NCBI GenBank assembly: GCA_023079485.1
Contig: CM041085.1
Span: forward strand, 96,173,115 to 96,237,114
Origin: Archilochus colubris
Taxonomy: Eukaryota; Chordata; Aves; Apodiformes; Trochilidae
Direction: 5' to 3'
DNA length: 64,000 nt
Below the pieces are notes generated by a model. That model had not been told where the DNA came from, ran no database searches, and worked only from the letters and a program-made list of their open reading frames with translations. The translations under genes were made by a program, and so were the position numbers. Below are positions 12,600 to 25,800 of the stretch, piece by piece (the stretch's first letter is position 1; each line of letters starts with the position of its first letter).

Positions 12600-13178
12600 G
12601 TTGGGTTAAGGATCACTTAATGAGGCTGGACATCCATAAATCCAGGGGTCCTGATGGGATGCACCCACAAGTGATGAGGGAGCTGGCAGATGTCATTTCT
12701 AGGCTGCTCTTCATCATCTTTGGTAAGTTGTTGGGAACAGGAGAGGTGCCTGAGGACTGGAGGAAAGTAAATGTCACTCCAGTCTTCAAGAAAGGCAAGA
12801 AAGAGGACCCGGGTAACTACAGACTGGTCAGCCTCACCTCTATCCCTGGAAAAGTGATAGAACAACTCCTTCTTGGTGCTGTCTCCAGGCACAGCAAGGA
12901 CAAGAGGCTTATCAGGGGCAATCAACATGGCTTTACTAAGGGGATATCATGTCTGGCCAACCTGATAGCCTTCTATGCATCTGGAACCACGTGGATGGAT
13001 GATGGTAGAGCAGTAGAAATAGTTTATCTTGATATCAGGAAGGTATTTGACACTATCTTCCACAGCATCCTTGGAGCTAAACTGAAGAAGCATGGCCTGG
13101 GTGATTGTGTAATGAGGTGGATCAGGAGCTGGTTGAAGGGTAGAAGCCAGAGCATTGTAGTCAATAGGATTTTATGAT
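12600..13178 (+). mobile_element. CR1 LINE fragment (reverse-transcriptase segment), plus strand
   Basis: The nucleotide sequence encodes the middle of CR1 ORF2 and is cut at both ends. The endonuclease, the end of the RT palm and the 3' UTR with its octamer tail are all missing. Homology starts near 12600 and stops near 13178. A copy lacking its own 3' end cannot be a simple 5'-truncated insertion, so later deletion or rearrangement removed the 3' part. Confidence 0.85.
12602..13177 (+). pseudogene. CR1 ORF2 reverse-transcriptase remnant, frame still open
   Basis: CR1 ORF2 normally encodes an endonuclease plus reverse transcriptase that copies the element RNA at a nicked target. Here about 192 codons of the fingers and palm survive without a stop, inside a longer open frame that starts at 12524. 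Recognisable blocks, counted from that frame start, are HKSRGPDGMHP near residue 38, GEVPEDWR near 73, FKKGKKEDPGNYR near 88, the SLTSIPGK block near 103, QHGFTKG near 134 and motif A YLDIRKVFD near 168, with the catalytic Asp at about residue 170. In motif A the usual Ala before Phe-Asp is Val. Motif C (FADD) is absent because the sequence ends first, so the product cannot be an active polymerase. The reading frame stays open although the copy is dead, which may be chance or may reflect moderate age. Confidence 0.85.
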
Positions 13179-16100
13179 TAAACCCAGTCCTGAGCAAGGC
13201 CCAAACAGGACCTATTGCCTCTGAGCCACTCCTTGCTTGTGATAATAGTGCACTGAAACAATCGTCAGAAGAGAAGAGTCTTATGGAAAAAGGTAAAAAC
13301 AGAAAAGCACTGTTACTTGTGTCTCTACAGCAGTTTTCTCCAACAGTGTCAGCCCTGTAAAGAGTCTTGTAGTGGTGTTTGGACTGATCCCAGTCAGCTT
13401 TTTTATTCACAGGTATTTGGCAGGAGCTACAGCTCTTGAGCCAGGCCCAGCTGGTATCACTTGGCACTCTGCTTTCCACTGTGGTAGGTGCATGTGCCAT
13501 CCTTGGCTGGCATTGTCCCCAGAAATACCCTGTGAGTACAAGTGACACTGAAGAGACCAAATATTTGTGCTTTTTCCCCAAGTTATTTCATTCTTAAACT
13601 GTATTTGCTGGAGCCTTCCAAAGCTATCAGGGAGCTTAAAGTTATTTCTCTGTCACAAAAAGCTTCCCACTGGTTGTAAACCACTTCTGAGTTTTACTAG
13701 GGTCATCAGTCACTCTCTGAAAGAACACAGTTCAATAAAGTACACGAGGACCCCAAAATAATTTCTGACAGAAGACACCAGTATGAAGGGTGATTCACCG
13801 ACAGGAGGATTACAATAAATTACAAAGCAGTCTGGAAAGCTGAGAACAGTAGGGAGCACAGGAAAGCAAATATGGTTTTTATATAGGAACTTGAGATATG
13901 AAGGGAAATTAAGATCAAGGTTAGAAAATGAGCATAATCAAACAACTGCATCCGTCTCATTAAAGCAAGTTTATTTTCAGCTCATTGCCTTGATATAACT
14001 TTCTCATGCATTCATGCTATAGCTTTAGTCTTTGTTGAAGAAAGTTGAATAAAACTGTCCATCAGAACAGGTTTACTTTATCTGTCCTTTGAGCTGCACA
14101 GGCCATTTGTGCACTCAGGCAGTGGGGGATCTTTCCCACGGTACTGGGAGCTGTGGGTTTTGTAGCCAGCAGTAGCTGCAGATCCATGCCTGAGGCTGCT
14201 TCCTCTGCCCCTACATCCCATAGCTGCCATGGGGGCAGATCAGGGCACACTGCTGGCTCCTCCAGATGAAGAATCACAACATTCATCATGATCCAAAAAA
14301 AAAAAAGGGGTAGGAGCACTGGGGTGCCTGTGTGCATTAGGACCATGTCAAGGAGAGTGGCTGTGGGTAGGAAAGTAGCTCTTATTTCAAGTTATTATCT
14401 ATAGGTACATTCACACTGTTGGTCACTCAGTGAATCTTACTGATTTTCTCAGAAAATTGCTGTCAAAAAGGCTCTGCTCTTTGAAAGCTAAAGGAAAGAA
14501 GTGGATGTACAGATTGAACAGTTGTGGTTATGAAAGATGTTGCCTCAAGACTCCCTGGGGAGTCAGCTTCCAGGGAGAAACACTGAAAACTCCCTTCAGC
14601 TGAGTCACAAGACAGCAAGATGAGACAACAACCCACATGTTGTGGGTGAAAATCAGATATATATTTCCTTCAGTTGTGGAAGGAAACCCTTTAACTGGGT
14701 GATGATGATTCTCTAATGATGATGATGATGATGATTCTTTTTAATCTAGAATAACACCTGGGTGAAAATCTGGTGGTCTATTTGGCTCAAAATATTTTTT
14801 AATATAACTCCTCCTGCAATTACTGAGAATGCCATCACCAAGGATAAGTGAGCTTGCTTTAGCCTAAGAGCTAGCCCAGGATCAGCCATCACTCCACCAC
14901 TTCTATGAGATCCAGGTGAATGGAGGGGATCTGGCTGATCTCCCAAAGCTTTTGTGAATGTGAAAATCTCTTTGGCTATTTGGTACATGGGTACAGAAAC
15001 ATCAATCCTAGGATTACACCTATACACAAACACTTGAAAATAACAATCAGGATGTTTCTTTGTTCCTGTGTATGTTTAGTAATAATACATTACCTACTGA
15101 GTTGCCTCATTTAAATAGGAGTAGCTGCCTTCAGTACAATGTGTTGCTAGATTAAGGCGAAAAACATGCAAGTATCAATAATATATTGCTTTTTGGCAGC
15201 ATGGGATTGTTATATCTTGTTAGTTAAGAATTTCATTTTCATCCCAGTACACAGTGTGCAGGGTAGGCTGGGCCCTCAGGCTTTTGCTTTAAATGGATTT
15301 TTTTAATGAGACGTAAGTGTTCCAGGGAAGAGAAATTACCTGAAAATCACACATCTTCTGGCAAATATTACTGGTCTGTAGTTTTGACATCTGAATTAAA
15401 TCAAATTGGTATCTCTATTCCCACTTCAGAAGGAAAATTTTCCAGGTTTCTGTTGTTGGAATGAGAGTCAAATGGAAAGAGGAATCAGGGAGGACTTCAA
15501 TTTGCAGATGACTAACAAGTTATAAACACCAAAATGAAATCAAGGTTCAGTAATTATGCTAGAATAGTCACTAATATTTAAGAGCAAAACCAGAGCCTAC
15601 AGCAATGATCCAAATATTTAACATGATGCAAAATTACAAATCTGGAGTTCCATTTACATTACTTTTGTGTTTCAAAGTGTGCAGAGAAATTTGAAATTGG
15701 AAAGAACTGATTTCTCAAGCACACAAACTGACTGAAGGGAAAGTGGAAAACAATTACTTAGTAAACATTGATTCCCCAGCTATAACATTGTTATTCCTTC
15801 CTTTAACAGAGGAGAAATAAACAATACAGTGCAACAGTAGAAACTTTATTTTTTTTCTTCCTTGGGAGGACTCATGGCACAATTAGTAAATTTTCCATTG
15901 TCAAGCTTTCACACAAACTACATCCTTCAAGACTAAAATACCATGGTTGAATATTTAATATGCAGCAAGAAACATGACAGACAAGGCTTTAATTACTTGT
16001 GCATGGGGCTTTAACACCTTCTTTATCAGCTCTGATTATGTATCTGTCAGAGCTTGGCATCTGCCATTTTAGAAATCCAAAAATATCAGCAAACACTGAA

Positions 16101-16886
16101 AGAAACCCATTTTTTATGTCAAACCAAAGAATCATGTAATTTTACCAGAATAAAGGAATCATAAAAAGAGGGAAGATCTACAGTCATGTTAGCTTGATCC
16201 AGAGGCAAACCTGAAGATAACCCAAACAGTTTCAGGTAACTGAAATTTTGGTGAAAACAAACAGTGACTTTAGATTTTCACACCACTTGAATATTCATAA
16301 GTCTTGTGTTAGACTTCCCTCTCAAGTTCCGAGTTTTCCCTTTGCTTTATCTCATACCTTCTTATGGCACGAATTCTTATGCAGTTGGAGTGACCAAATG
16401 GATCTGATAAAATAGGTGAACCCTGTGTCTGACTTTAGCCTGAGTAACAGTGGGTGCTGGAGCTACTGATCAACAGCAGAAGGTATGTACTCTAAATAAG
16501 GGACTTTGGGATGAATGGTATTTGTGCTGCTTGTCACAATTTTCATTCCCACTTAGTATCTCTTTGAGAAATTAAAAGTGACACAGTACAAGATAGTGCC
16601 CTCTCTCCAACCCTGCTGGGAGAGGATGTTGAGTCTAGAGTACTTACACATGAAATAATTTGGCTTTGCAAAAATAATCAAGCCAGGTTCCAGCTTTATA
16701 ACATGACATTACAATATAAATATACTTTTTAATCCTACTTTGATAGGAGCTTGCTAGCAGACAGCCTGGGACTGGGACAGGTCCACAACTAACATGAATG
16801 GATAGACATGGGTGAGGACCTTGGGGGCACTCAGATCTCCTGTCACAGCAGATGTTCACTCATTTTTTAGTTTCCGCTTGGAAATG
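13179..16886. other. Unique sequence, no gene recognised
   Basis: I see no mobile element termini or coding similarity. A 185-codon minus-strand frame at 13024-13581 is partly the antisense of the CR1 fragment and does not resemble a protein. The stretch around 15940-16080 is AT-rich with balanced composition and could be conserved noncoding DNA, but this cannot be judged from one sequence. Confidence 0.5.
14716..14735. repeat. (ATG)n microsatellite
   Basis: Nearly seven perfect ATG units, with a shorter GAT run just upstream at 14701-14709. Confidence 0.9.
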
Positions 16887-17201
16887 TTTTCCTTTCCTTT
16901 CCTTTCCTTTCCTTTCCTTTCCTTTCCTTTCCTTTCCTTTCCTTTCCTTTCCTTTCCTTTCTTTTCCTTTCCTTTCCTTTCCTTTCCTTTCCTTTCCTTT
17001 CCTTTCCTTTCCTTTCCTTTCCTTTCCTTTCCTTTCCTTTCCTTTCCTTTCCTTTCCTTTCCTTTCCTTTCCTTTCCTTTCCTTTCCTTTCCTCTTCCTT
17101 TTCCTCTTCCTTTTCCTTTTCCTCTTCCTTTTCCTCTTTCTCTTCCTTTTCCTCTTCCTTTTCCTTTTCCTCTTCCTTTTCCTTTTCCTCTTCCTTTTCC
17201 T
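16887..17201. repeat. 315-nt polypyrimidine tract: (TTTCC)41 joined to a hexamer array
   Basis: From 16887 to 17201 the plus strand contains only C and T. The first part, 16888-17092, is 41 units of TTTCC with a single interruption (C to T at 16962). From 17093 the period changes to six, with TTCCTC and TTCCTT units mixed to the end. The minus strand is pure purine. A homopurine-homopyrimidine tract that is also a mirror repeat can form intramolecular triplex (H-DNA) and is prone to length change. Long open frames across it on both strands are products of the repeat and not genes. Confidence 0.97.
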
Positions 17202-20200
17202 ATTTCTGAAATGTTCAAGTGAGGTCCTTTCTGGTACAGAGCAGGGCTAGGAGAATGAGGGGTCTGGGGATGTTGGGATCGATTAATCCATTTAGGAGAA
17301 GTTTGATAAAAGAACATACTCCAGGATTTCTGTACAGTTACATTTCCACCTTGTGCAGTTTGTGGGACTGCTACATATACTCCAACCTGTTAGGCTAAAA
17401 TTTTGTGAACATGGCAGGGGTATGTTTCTTGAACAGTAAGAAAGTAATGCAAATAAATTGCTCCTGCCCTTCCTTCAGCCTGAAGCACAATCTGGTTCTT
17501 TATAGTCAGGTTACAGCAGTTCTTCTTTATCAGCTTGTACAAACAGACATGTTTATTGAATTTACATTTCTGCTTATTGATTGTTAGCCCTGCTTTTTAC
17601 CAAGGATGCCAATAGCTACATTTTCATTTGAAAGTGATTTATACATGTGGTTTATTTTTTTTTTTTTTTTTACTTCTAGTTCTTTAAAAAAAATTCCATG
17701 TGGAGCAAGGTAACACTTTTCTCTCAATGAGGAACTGTGTTACTTTCAAAAATTCTTTAGACTTTATCATGAGATATAAGTGGAAAAGTCAATCACTTTA
17801 AAATGTGCTAGCAAGGTTCCCAGCTCTGTATATCCTGGGCTCAGGAATTAGGTCTAATTCAGGCTGCTAAAGGATGCTTGCTGAAGGTGGAAGCATCATG
17901 GAAGCTACTGAGGAAGTAATTTATGGCATGGAACAGGAGGACAGGGTCAGAACCCAAACCCAGAGATCACCTCGTTGTCATAAAGTCATTCCCACCCCGG
18001 CTTTCTCAGTTTGCTTTTCCAAGATGCAAACTGCAATGGGAAGCTGATTTAATTGAAATGGCAGTTGTTCACCACTGCTTGGTTTTTTGAAGGTTACTTA
18101 AACACCAGTAAAAATGTCTGATGAAATCTTCGAGTGTCCATTACAAAATATGGAAAGGACTACAGAATTAAAAAATATGGAAAGTCCAGATTGATTTTAC
18201 ACAGTGCAAAACATACATTTCTGTGACTTCACATAAGTTAGACTTTATTTCATGTGATAAATCTTTTAACAATTTTTTTTTTTGCACATTGTGTGTCATC
18301 CACAATCTTAGTATGAAGAAGCAGATGTGTTACCATGAGTTCTATTTGCAGTACAGTGTTAGCTATCACCATGGGTTGTAAGAAGCTCAAGGTCGAGCAG
18401 TGAGGTGATACCAAAAGAGAAAACATGCCCTACACACCCTGATTTCTGTTCTTGCACATCTCTCCTGGCCCATCATCCAAATTAGTATGGGCATGGAGGG
18501 GAGCCTCAGGGAATGCGCCAAAAATCAGTGTACCTAGACAAATGGTAGAAAGCAAAGGAGAAAGGGAGTGTACCGTGTGTTTAAGTCCCTCCCAAAGGCA
18601 GTTTTATTTATCCCTACCTCTGCCACTCCTCATAGTTACTTGCACAACTTGTTCTTAAGAGAACGACACTGGTGATTCCCTCCTTTCCTTAGCCAATCTC
18701 TTCTGGGAACTGGACTGCAGTCCAGACCCCTGGTATCCAGATTTCCCTTTGATTGCATCAGTCCTCAGGAAATGCCACTCACATGCTGACTTGCTGTGGC
18801 TACAGTCCTCGTAACACTCCAGGAGATAAGACATTGGATGGGCTGCTGCCTTTCGGGGTGTTTGTCTTTGGGGGAAGAGGCAGGAGGTGTCTGGGATAGG
18901 GGCAATGAGGGAGGTTTTACACTCCCTGGTGAAGGGTGGAGTTGGGCTGTGTGTACACGTGCAGGGGGTTGCAGATGTGACATAAACTCTGGCAACCATG
19001 GAACTTTGGATACAAGGTGCCTGACCCAGGTGGAGAGCAGAGCTGATGCTGGTATGGGTATGCACAATTCAGCAAAATGCAACATAGCAGCAGAGTCTTG
19101 GGGAAGGGTCTTTCTGAGAGGGGGGAGCTGCACAAGCTCTTAAAGAATGAGCATGACAGTTTTAGGAGTGAACAGAGAATAGGAGGGAAACAAAACATGG
19201 GTAAGGATGTACATTGCTGATATGGTGCAGTACAAAAGTGGAAAGGTTTTGTGATAAAACTGAAAGGATGGATTTTCAACCTTGCAACCCTAGTGGCAGA
19301 GAATAAAATATTAAGAAATCATATTCCTTTTCCTTTTTTTTTTCCCTGAGTCTTTGTGGGTGCTTTTCTATACCACTCTTTGTCTACCTTCAGTGCATGA
19401 GTTAATATCTATAAATCAAGATCAACATGTACCTCTGAGCACATTAGCCCTTCCTAGTGTCTACATCCATTGTAATGAATATTGTATTTTAATAATTGAT
19501 GTTTCACATGCTATATTTTGCCCTTCTTTGCACTGGGAGCTTAGTGAAATACATCTGAAGCACTCCTTGTAACTGGAAGGCAATGATAAATGAGATGACA
19601 ATAAAAACTTTCTCCTTTTGCAGAGGGATAAAATTTACTTGCTAAATTCAAATAAAATTTTGGCTCAGCCACTGGATCCTTGTCAAAATGCTAAGGAATT
19701 GAGGTTTCGAGATACCTTCTCTAAATTCACTGGAAAGGAAGTAATGAAACATTCATATAAGTAAATTAGAGCTCCAGACCCTATTAGTCATAGAACTTGA
19801 AAGTAATTTGAAATTTGAGTGCACATGAATTATTGAACAATGGGTGAAAATGAGAGAAACTGGGAATGTATCTTGCACTTCCATTGTTTCTGTAAACTGC
19901 TACTGTGATCCTACTGCTCAGTAATTTCAGGGCAGTGTTGAAACATCATCAGAAACCTGTATTTTAGAAGAGTAGGATCCTTATTATGTAGCAAAACCAG
20001 AAGGCAGCAGATCAAAGATGTGAAAAGACTTGAAGGGAATGTGGAGGGTTCCAAGTAGTCCCACCTGAGATAATGTCAGAGATGAATTCTACACCTTTTT
20101 TTCCAGCTGGTTGCCTTCTTTAGACTTGACTGGATGAGTAGGTGGCCATATTTTGTTAAAGACAGCTGGGACAAGATATAAACTGAAGTATGCTCTAGCA

Positions 20201-20526
20201 TCATCCCTGGCAGTGTGTGTGAGATCTTTCCAAGACCTATGGGAATAAAGAGATGAAGTGAGGCTACAGAAACATCTCAAGCACTTTGAATAAGTGTAAG
20301 ATGAAAAGGAGTCTAAAATATATTTAATCACCCAGCAAAATTTCTTGTCATCCAGGAAAAGAGAATAACAGAATATTTATTAAATGTATTAAAGGTCACA
20401 GTGAATTTGCAAGGTACCTGTAGACCTCATATAACACAGGGATGGGCACTGCAGAATAGCTATATCAAGCTACAGATACAGCTTTTAGTCTTGATCTCTA
20501 TGTAACCTTGAACATTGGGAAAGCTC

Positions 20527-20551
20527 TTGTTTGTTTGTTTGTTTGTTTTTT
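20527..20551. repeat. (TTTG)n microsatellite ending in poly-T
   Basis: Four to five TTTG units followed by a short T run. Low complexity. Confidence 0.85.
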
Positions 20552-22734
20552 ACTTACTCCCAAAGTAGTTTTTATGTGTCTATTCACCTAAATAATTTTA
20601 CGACTCATTTTTCACATTTCTCCTTTTCTTGGTATAAACTCTGAGCAGCATTTTTTCCTCTCTTCAACATCCAAGTCTCAGTTAACTTTTCATACTCAGT
20701 GCCTTTGACTTTACTCATAAGCTCTTCCTATATCCTACAGATTTCCCCTTTGAAACTGGAAAATCTTTAATATGGGCTCTTTTTGTTGCTCTTTCCAGTT
20801 AATTTAGGCCCATGTGAAACATGACTACCTTCTCTGTCCAGCTTTTTTACAATAGCCTCATGTTCTGACAAGAACAGGTATAAATCCCTTCTTTGTTGAG
20901 GAATTTGTCTCAGTTGCAAACTAATGAGGAAATGTCTTGGCTATCCACTTCTTGGATATCTGGTTTTCATCTCTAATTGATATATGGTAATTGAAAACTT
21001 TCATTAATGATAGAATTTTCATAGTATTTATCTTCTTGTATTGTTAAACCCTGTTTTAGTAATCTTAAAGAATCTTTTTTTCTATACCATCACCAGTACT
21101 GAAGAGATTACAGCAATCTGCTATTTATTCCTCTTTTCTCATTAGCATAAATTCTTCAATACTAGAGATCAAATCTTGATTGCTATTTGACTGTGGTTTG
21201 TTTTTATTTTTACATTCTGCACCGTACTTACAATACAGAGATTTTATTGTCCTTGAACAACTTCTACATCAATTTCACTGCTATTTCTGACTGGTGTATT
21301 TTAGTTTCCTGCATGGGAACTCATTAGCTGCATCTTCTATCTGATGACTTTTAGAAGAATAATTCTTTCTCCCAGTTCCACTTCTCCTGTTTTTTTACCC
21401 ATTACTATGTCTATATGTTCCTTCTTTTCTTGTTTTCTTTTTTTCCTGATCAATTAAAACAGTCTCCAAGAGCCTCTAACAATTTTCTCCCTTTATTTTA
21501 GGAATTAAAAATCATGGTCACACACAGACCTCACACACAGACTTCAAAAGAGTTCAAGTGGAGCCCTTTCTCTACAAGTGCTTTCTGAAGCTTTATTTAA
21601 AAAAAAAACCAAAACAGCTTCTACCATCAACCCTTGTGCTAGCTTTTCATATTTATGGTTTTGACATGTCACTTCAGTAAAGCCAGCCAAGGTACAAATG
21701 TCTGTTAGCAAATGAGTTTTCTAAACCTGTCTATACTAGAAATATTGCTTCACTCTTGTATCTCAGATGATAGGCTCCTTCAGTTAAAAAAAAAAATTAC
21801 ATTGGCAATAGGCAAAGTTGGAAAAGGCAGACAAGTTGTGCTTTTGTAGTTTATTTTAGAGTGAGCTCTAGAAGTTAGCTATAAAACCAGTTTTGGCAAG
21901 TACAAGCTGTACTTTCACAATGGTCACACTGGCACAGCCCACCTAGTACTGAGAGGGCCAAGGGGAAAGCTCTCTCTGCAGTCTTGAAATGAGATTTTGG
22001 TCCCTGTCTGTGCACATGCACATGAACCTCAGTGTGCTATTTGTTGATTGTCACAGGAGACTTGTATGAGAAGTTTCCAATCAGCAGTCTGGAGCCAGGC
22101 CACGCAGCTTAGTTTGCCAGTCTAAATCACCAGTTCATGACCAGGTTAGTTTGTGTAAGCTATCTGGCAGCTAGACAAAAGGCAGACTGAGAGGAAACAG
22201 GAGTCCTTTGTGAATGTCTCACAAACAAGAAAAGAAACTAATTTAATCAAGTTCTATAGAAAACAGTGTGATCAGTTCCTCTTTTAAGCCAGAGCAGTGG
22301 TATTGAACCAGTTATAACAATATGAATCCAGATTTATTTAGTGACAACTTGCTGGCCAGCTTTTGCAAAATCATTGTGCCATTTAAATAGTTAATTCATT
22401 TTTTTTTAAGTACCAGGGCCCCAGGCAGTGATGAGACAGCTTGTGTGCAGGCAGCTCAGGCAGCCTGAGTACTTGCTGCTTGGTAAAGTGTTTATAGGGT
22501 GTCTGTTGCCATGCATATTACAGTTAACATAGACTGGGACATTCAATTTCTTGAAGAAAGTTAGAGATCTAGGGATCCAGGAAAAAATGGGGGAAATCCT
22601 GCTTCTCCTTTAAGCTGTGTGAATATAACATACATTTCCTTCCTGGTTTTCAGCATGCAATATCCATACAAACATTTCTAATGTGATTAAAAAAACCCAC
22701 AAATATGAAAGCCTTTGAGTAAAATGATAACCTG

Positions 22735-22814
22735 AATAATAATAATAAGCCAGAAAATAATTATTAAATAATTAATTATTAAATAATAATAAATAATTAT
22801 TAAATAATAATAAT
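22735..22814. repeat. AT-rich (AAT)n/(AATTATT)n low-complexity tract
   Basis: Apart from one GCCAG interruption near 22749, the 80-nt tract is entirely A and T. It consists of AAT trinucleotides and repeated ATAATTATTAAATA blocks. Some blocks are self-complementary and could form hairpins or cruciforms. Confidence 0.85.
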
Positions 22815-25800
22815 CCAGAAGTTTTACTCTCTAACTCACTAAAGACTTTGAGCAATACCCAGAAAGGTCTCAATCTCAGTCTGTACATCTGGAAAAGCCA
22901 TAGAATGACCAGAATCCGGTTTCCTACTCATTTAGTCTTTTAACCCCATGGACATGCATAGGGAAGAAGCAGCAATAACATGGGGATATAAGTTAAAGAC
23001 TGGGAGCAGGACAAATTCTCATCTCTGTTCCCCCTCCTTCCTCACTCCGTCCCCAACCCAGTGAAGGAAACTATTACCAGATTTTTTAATGGGGATGAAG
23101 GCATGGTGACAGGTCAAAGCAGGACATGACTTCCATCAGAAAAGGGATTAATGCTTCTGTTTCCCATTCACCAAACCTTATATGACCTGCGAAGGGGCCT
23201 ATGGGAAGTCTGTTTGTGTGGGGAGTGACCAGCCATGGTGTTAATTTTCTGTTGTTACTTTATTTAGCCCTGCAAAGGAGTTGGCAACTCTATTTGAGGC
23301 TCCATCAATGTTGCTGCTTTGGGTAGACTCAGTTTATCTTAACAGACAGTCCTCAGAGACTGATAAATTTAAGTGCTGATGCTAATGTTTGAGAAGTTAA
23401 GTTGGACCCACAGTGCCAAGCCAAAATAAGATCCAGATAAGTGGAGCCATTGAAAACATAAGCTATTAGCACTGGCAATATTCTGTTTCCTCTTTGAGCA
23501 TTGCCTTTATTTAAATGGCAGTACCATTTACTGGAAATAGTGGGAGGAGATTTTCTTTTTTTAATATTTTCTTTTTTGCATTATTCATTCTTTATAATCT
23601 ACATTTCACAGTATATGCAAATGGTAGCAAAAGCCTAATTTCTGGCACTGGACATGTCAGCACCTGTGTACAAAGCACTGATCATATCCCACAGCAAGGG
23701 AAGGGAGCACCATACAATCCTGGGAGGCTCTCCAGGCTGATCCTGCTTTCACATAGAGAATACACTGGGATACTGTTGGTGGAGTAGACTAGGGGAAGGC
23801 ATTCAGCCATGGCACATGACTCACTGTTGAACTGTCATATCAGCTGGTATTAGTTCTGCTACCTAAGCCATAAAAATTCTATTTAATATATGCCTATTCA
23901 AGGATATGATGGAAGATGAGCATAGTGAAGATAAAATGAAGGCTTATGTAGGCATCAGTGCTGTGGGCCCTTGCTGTGACATACACAGTGCATTTCTTGG
24001 TGCTGTAGGTGCAGCTGCCAGGAAACTTTCCTAGATTTTTTCTGCAAACCCTCACTGCACATTCTTGGCAGCACCTCGCTTTTATTGTGATTACATATCA
24101 CTTTACACAAAGTGCTCAGGGACATAATGGAGTATTAGTCACTACCAGAAGATAAGTATTAAATAATACGCACAAAGTAATGGTGAATCAATACCTAAAC
24201 AGAGTCCTGCAGGAGGACGAAATGTTTTTCTGTCCCTCCAGGACAGGTACAGCAGGCACAGTGGTGACTCCTTCCTACTCCTTCTCCACCCCAAAAGCCA
24301 GCCAGAAGAGTTCTTCCCTCCCTTCAAAAGAAAGTTGAAGCTTGCTGATGGAGGAATATTCAACTCAGTCAGTGACTGATCATTTGAAAGCAGCTCTTTT
24401 TGCCCTGGAAATTAATTTAAAATAAGCTGATTTTTCATGCTGGAAGAAAGCATGGCTGATTAGTCCTCAAAAGTGCTAAACAAAGAGAGAAGGGAGGCTC
24501 TTGTTGTGCTATGGCAACTGTCAAAACCTCTCATACACATGAGCAAGATCAAGCATTTGCCCAGGCTGGGAAAGAGCAGGTAAACACCACACTAATCCTT
24601 CTGGAGCTGTGAGAGTCACGGACTGCCAGGACACACTGCTTTTGTCAAGAGATGCAAGAAGTCAGTCAGGATTCAGTTCTCTCCTTGCAGTTTGTTTATT
24701 CAGGGTACCTATGCACTGAGTGTTCATGCTTTACACGGCTGCACCACTTGTTCCTTGTCATGCAGCTCTGCTGACTGAAGTACAAGAGAGAGGGAAGCTT
24801 CCAAAGGTCAGCTCTGCACTCGAAAATCACAGAGTAAGCTGATAGCAAGGTCCCAGGGACTTGTAAGGCTCTGTAAGAGAGTTGCAAGCTATGCTCTTGC
24901 TCAATCATCAGACCTGTCTGGCTCCAGCAATATGTTCCCAATTAGCTAACCCGAGGATGAGTTAATAGCACACAATAAAAGGCCTTTGAGCCTATGTGGG
25001 CAGTACCTAGAGGACCACTGCTTATGGGGCAGGGGTACCATAAGTAACTGGGTGCCTGAACCAGGCTGGGCACATTTATTCCTTTAAGATCCAGAATGCA
25101 AGGGCTTTGGATTGGTATAATCAAAGATCAAAATTATACCATTTACCTTGACACAGAAATGCATCAGGGCTCGATTTTATTGTTATATCCTAATAATACT
25201 GAAAAAAAGATTTTGTGTTTAGCTACCCAAATCTATGACAGAACTCCAGACCGTGCAGAGCACAGGCACGTTTGAAGTTAGCCTCAGAAGCATATTCATT
25301 ACCAGGCCTTGCAAACTGAAGAAAAACTTCTAATTCTGAAATGTGGTAAAACATTGAGGCTGACATCACCAGTGATGTCTTTACTTTTAATTAAGTCAGG
25401 CTGGTACTATGGAAGAAGAAGAAGAAATCCCGAAAGAGATGAAATGGCACTGAAAGAGCCTGGTGACACTGAAGAGCTGCTTACTCATGTATCCAGACCC
25501 TTTAGCATCCCAGGCGCAGTTTGGCTGAGGTATCTTGGAATATGGCAAGAGAGTCTGATCTCTGTGGAAATTGTTTAAGTTTTCCTCTAATTGTTTTTCC
25601 AATCCTCCTTTATAAAACCCTTACTCAAAATTTTATAATAACAAAATAAAGATTCATTTGGTGGAATTTAATGAATGTTAGCAGTAGGTGGGGCCTGCTA
25701 AGCCTTCTGGAGGAAATCCCATTCCCACAAGGTGAAGATGTTGACATGAAACAGGGTGTGAAGGGGGAGACTTGCCCCCCCCCCTCCTGTCCTGCTGAGC

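Noticed and set aside
13024..13581. 185-codon minus-strand open frame
   Set aside because: Its left third is the antisense of the CR1 RT fragment and the rest has no recognisable domain or coding signature.
16812..17317. Three long open frames (132-153 codons) over the pyrimidine tract, coding FPFLS-, FLFLF- and KGKER-type repeats
   Set aside because: They exist only because the 5- and 6-nt repeats contain no stop codon. The peptides are pure repeat with no domain.
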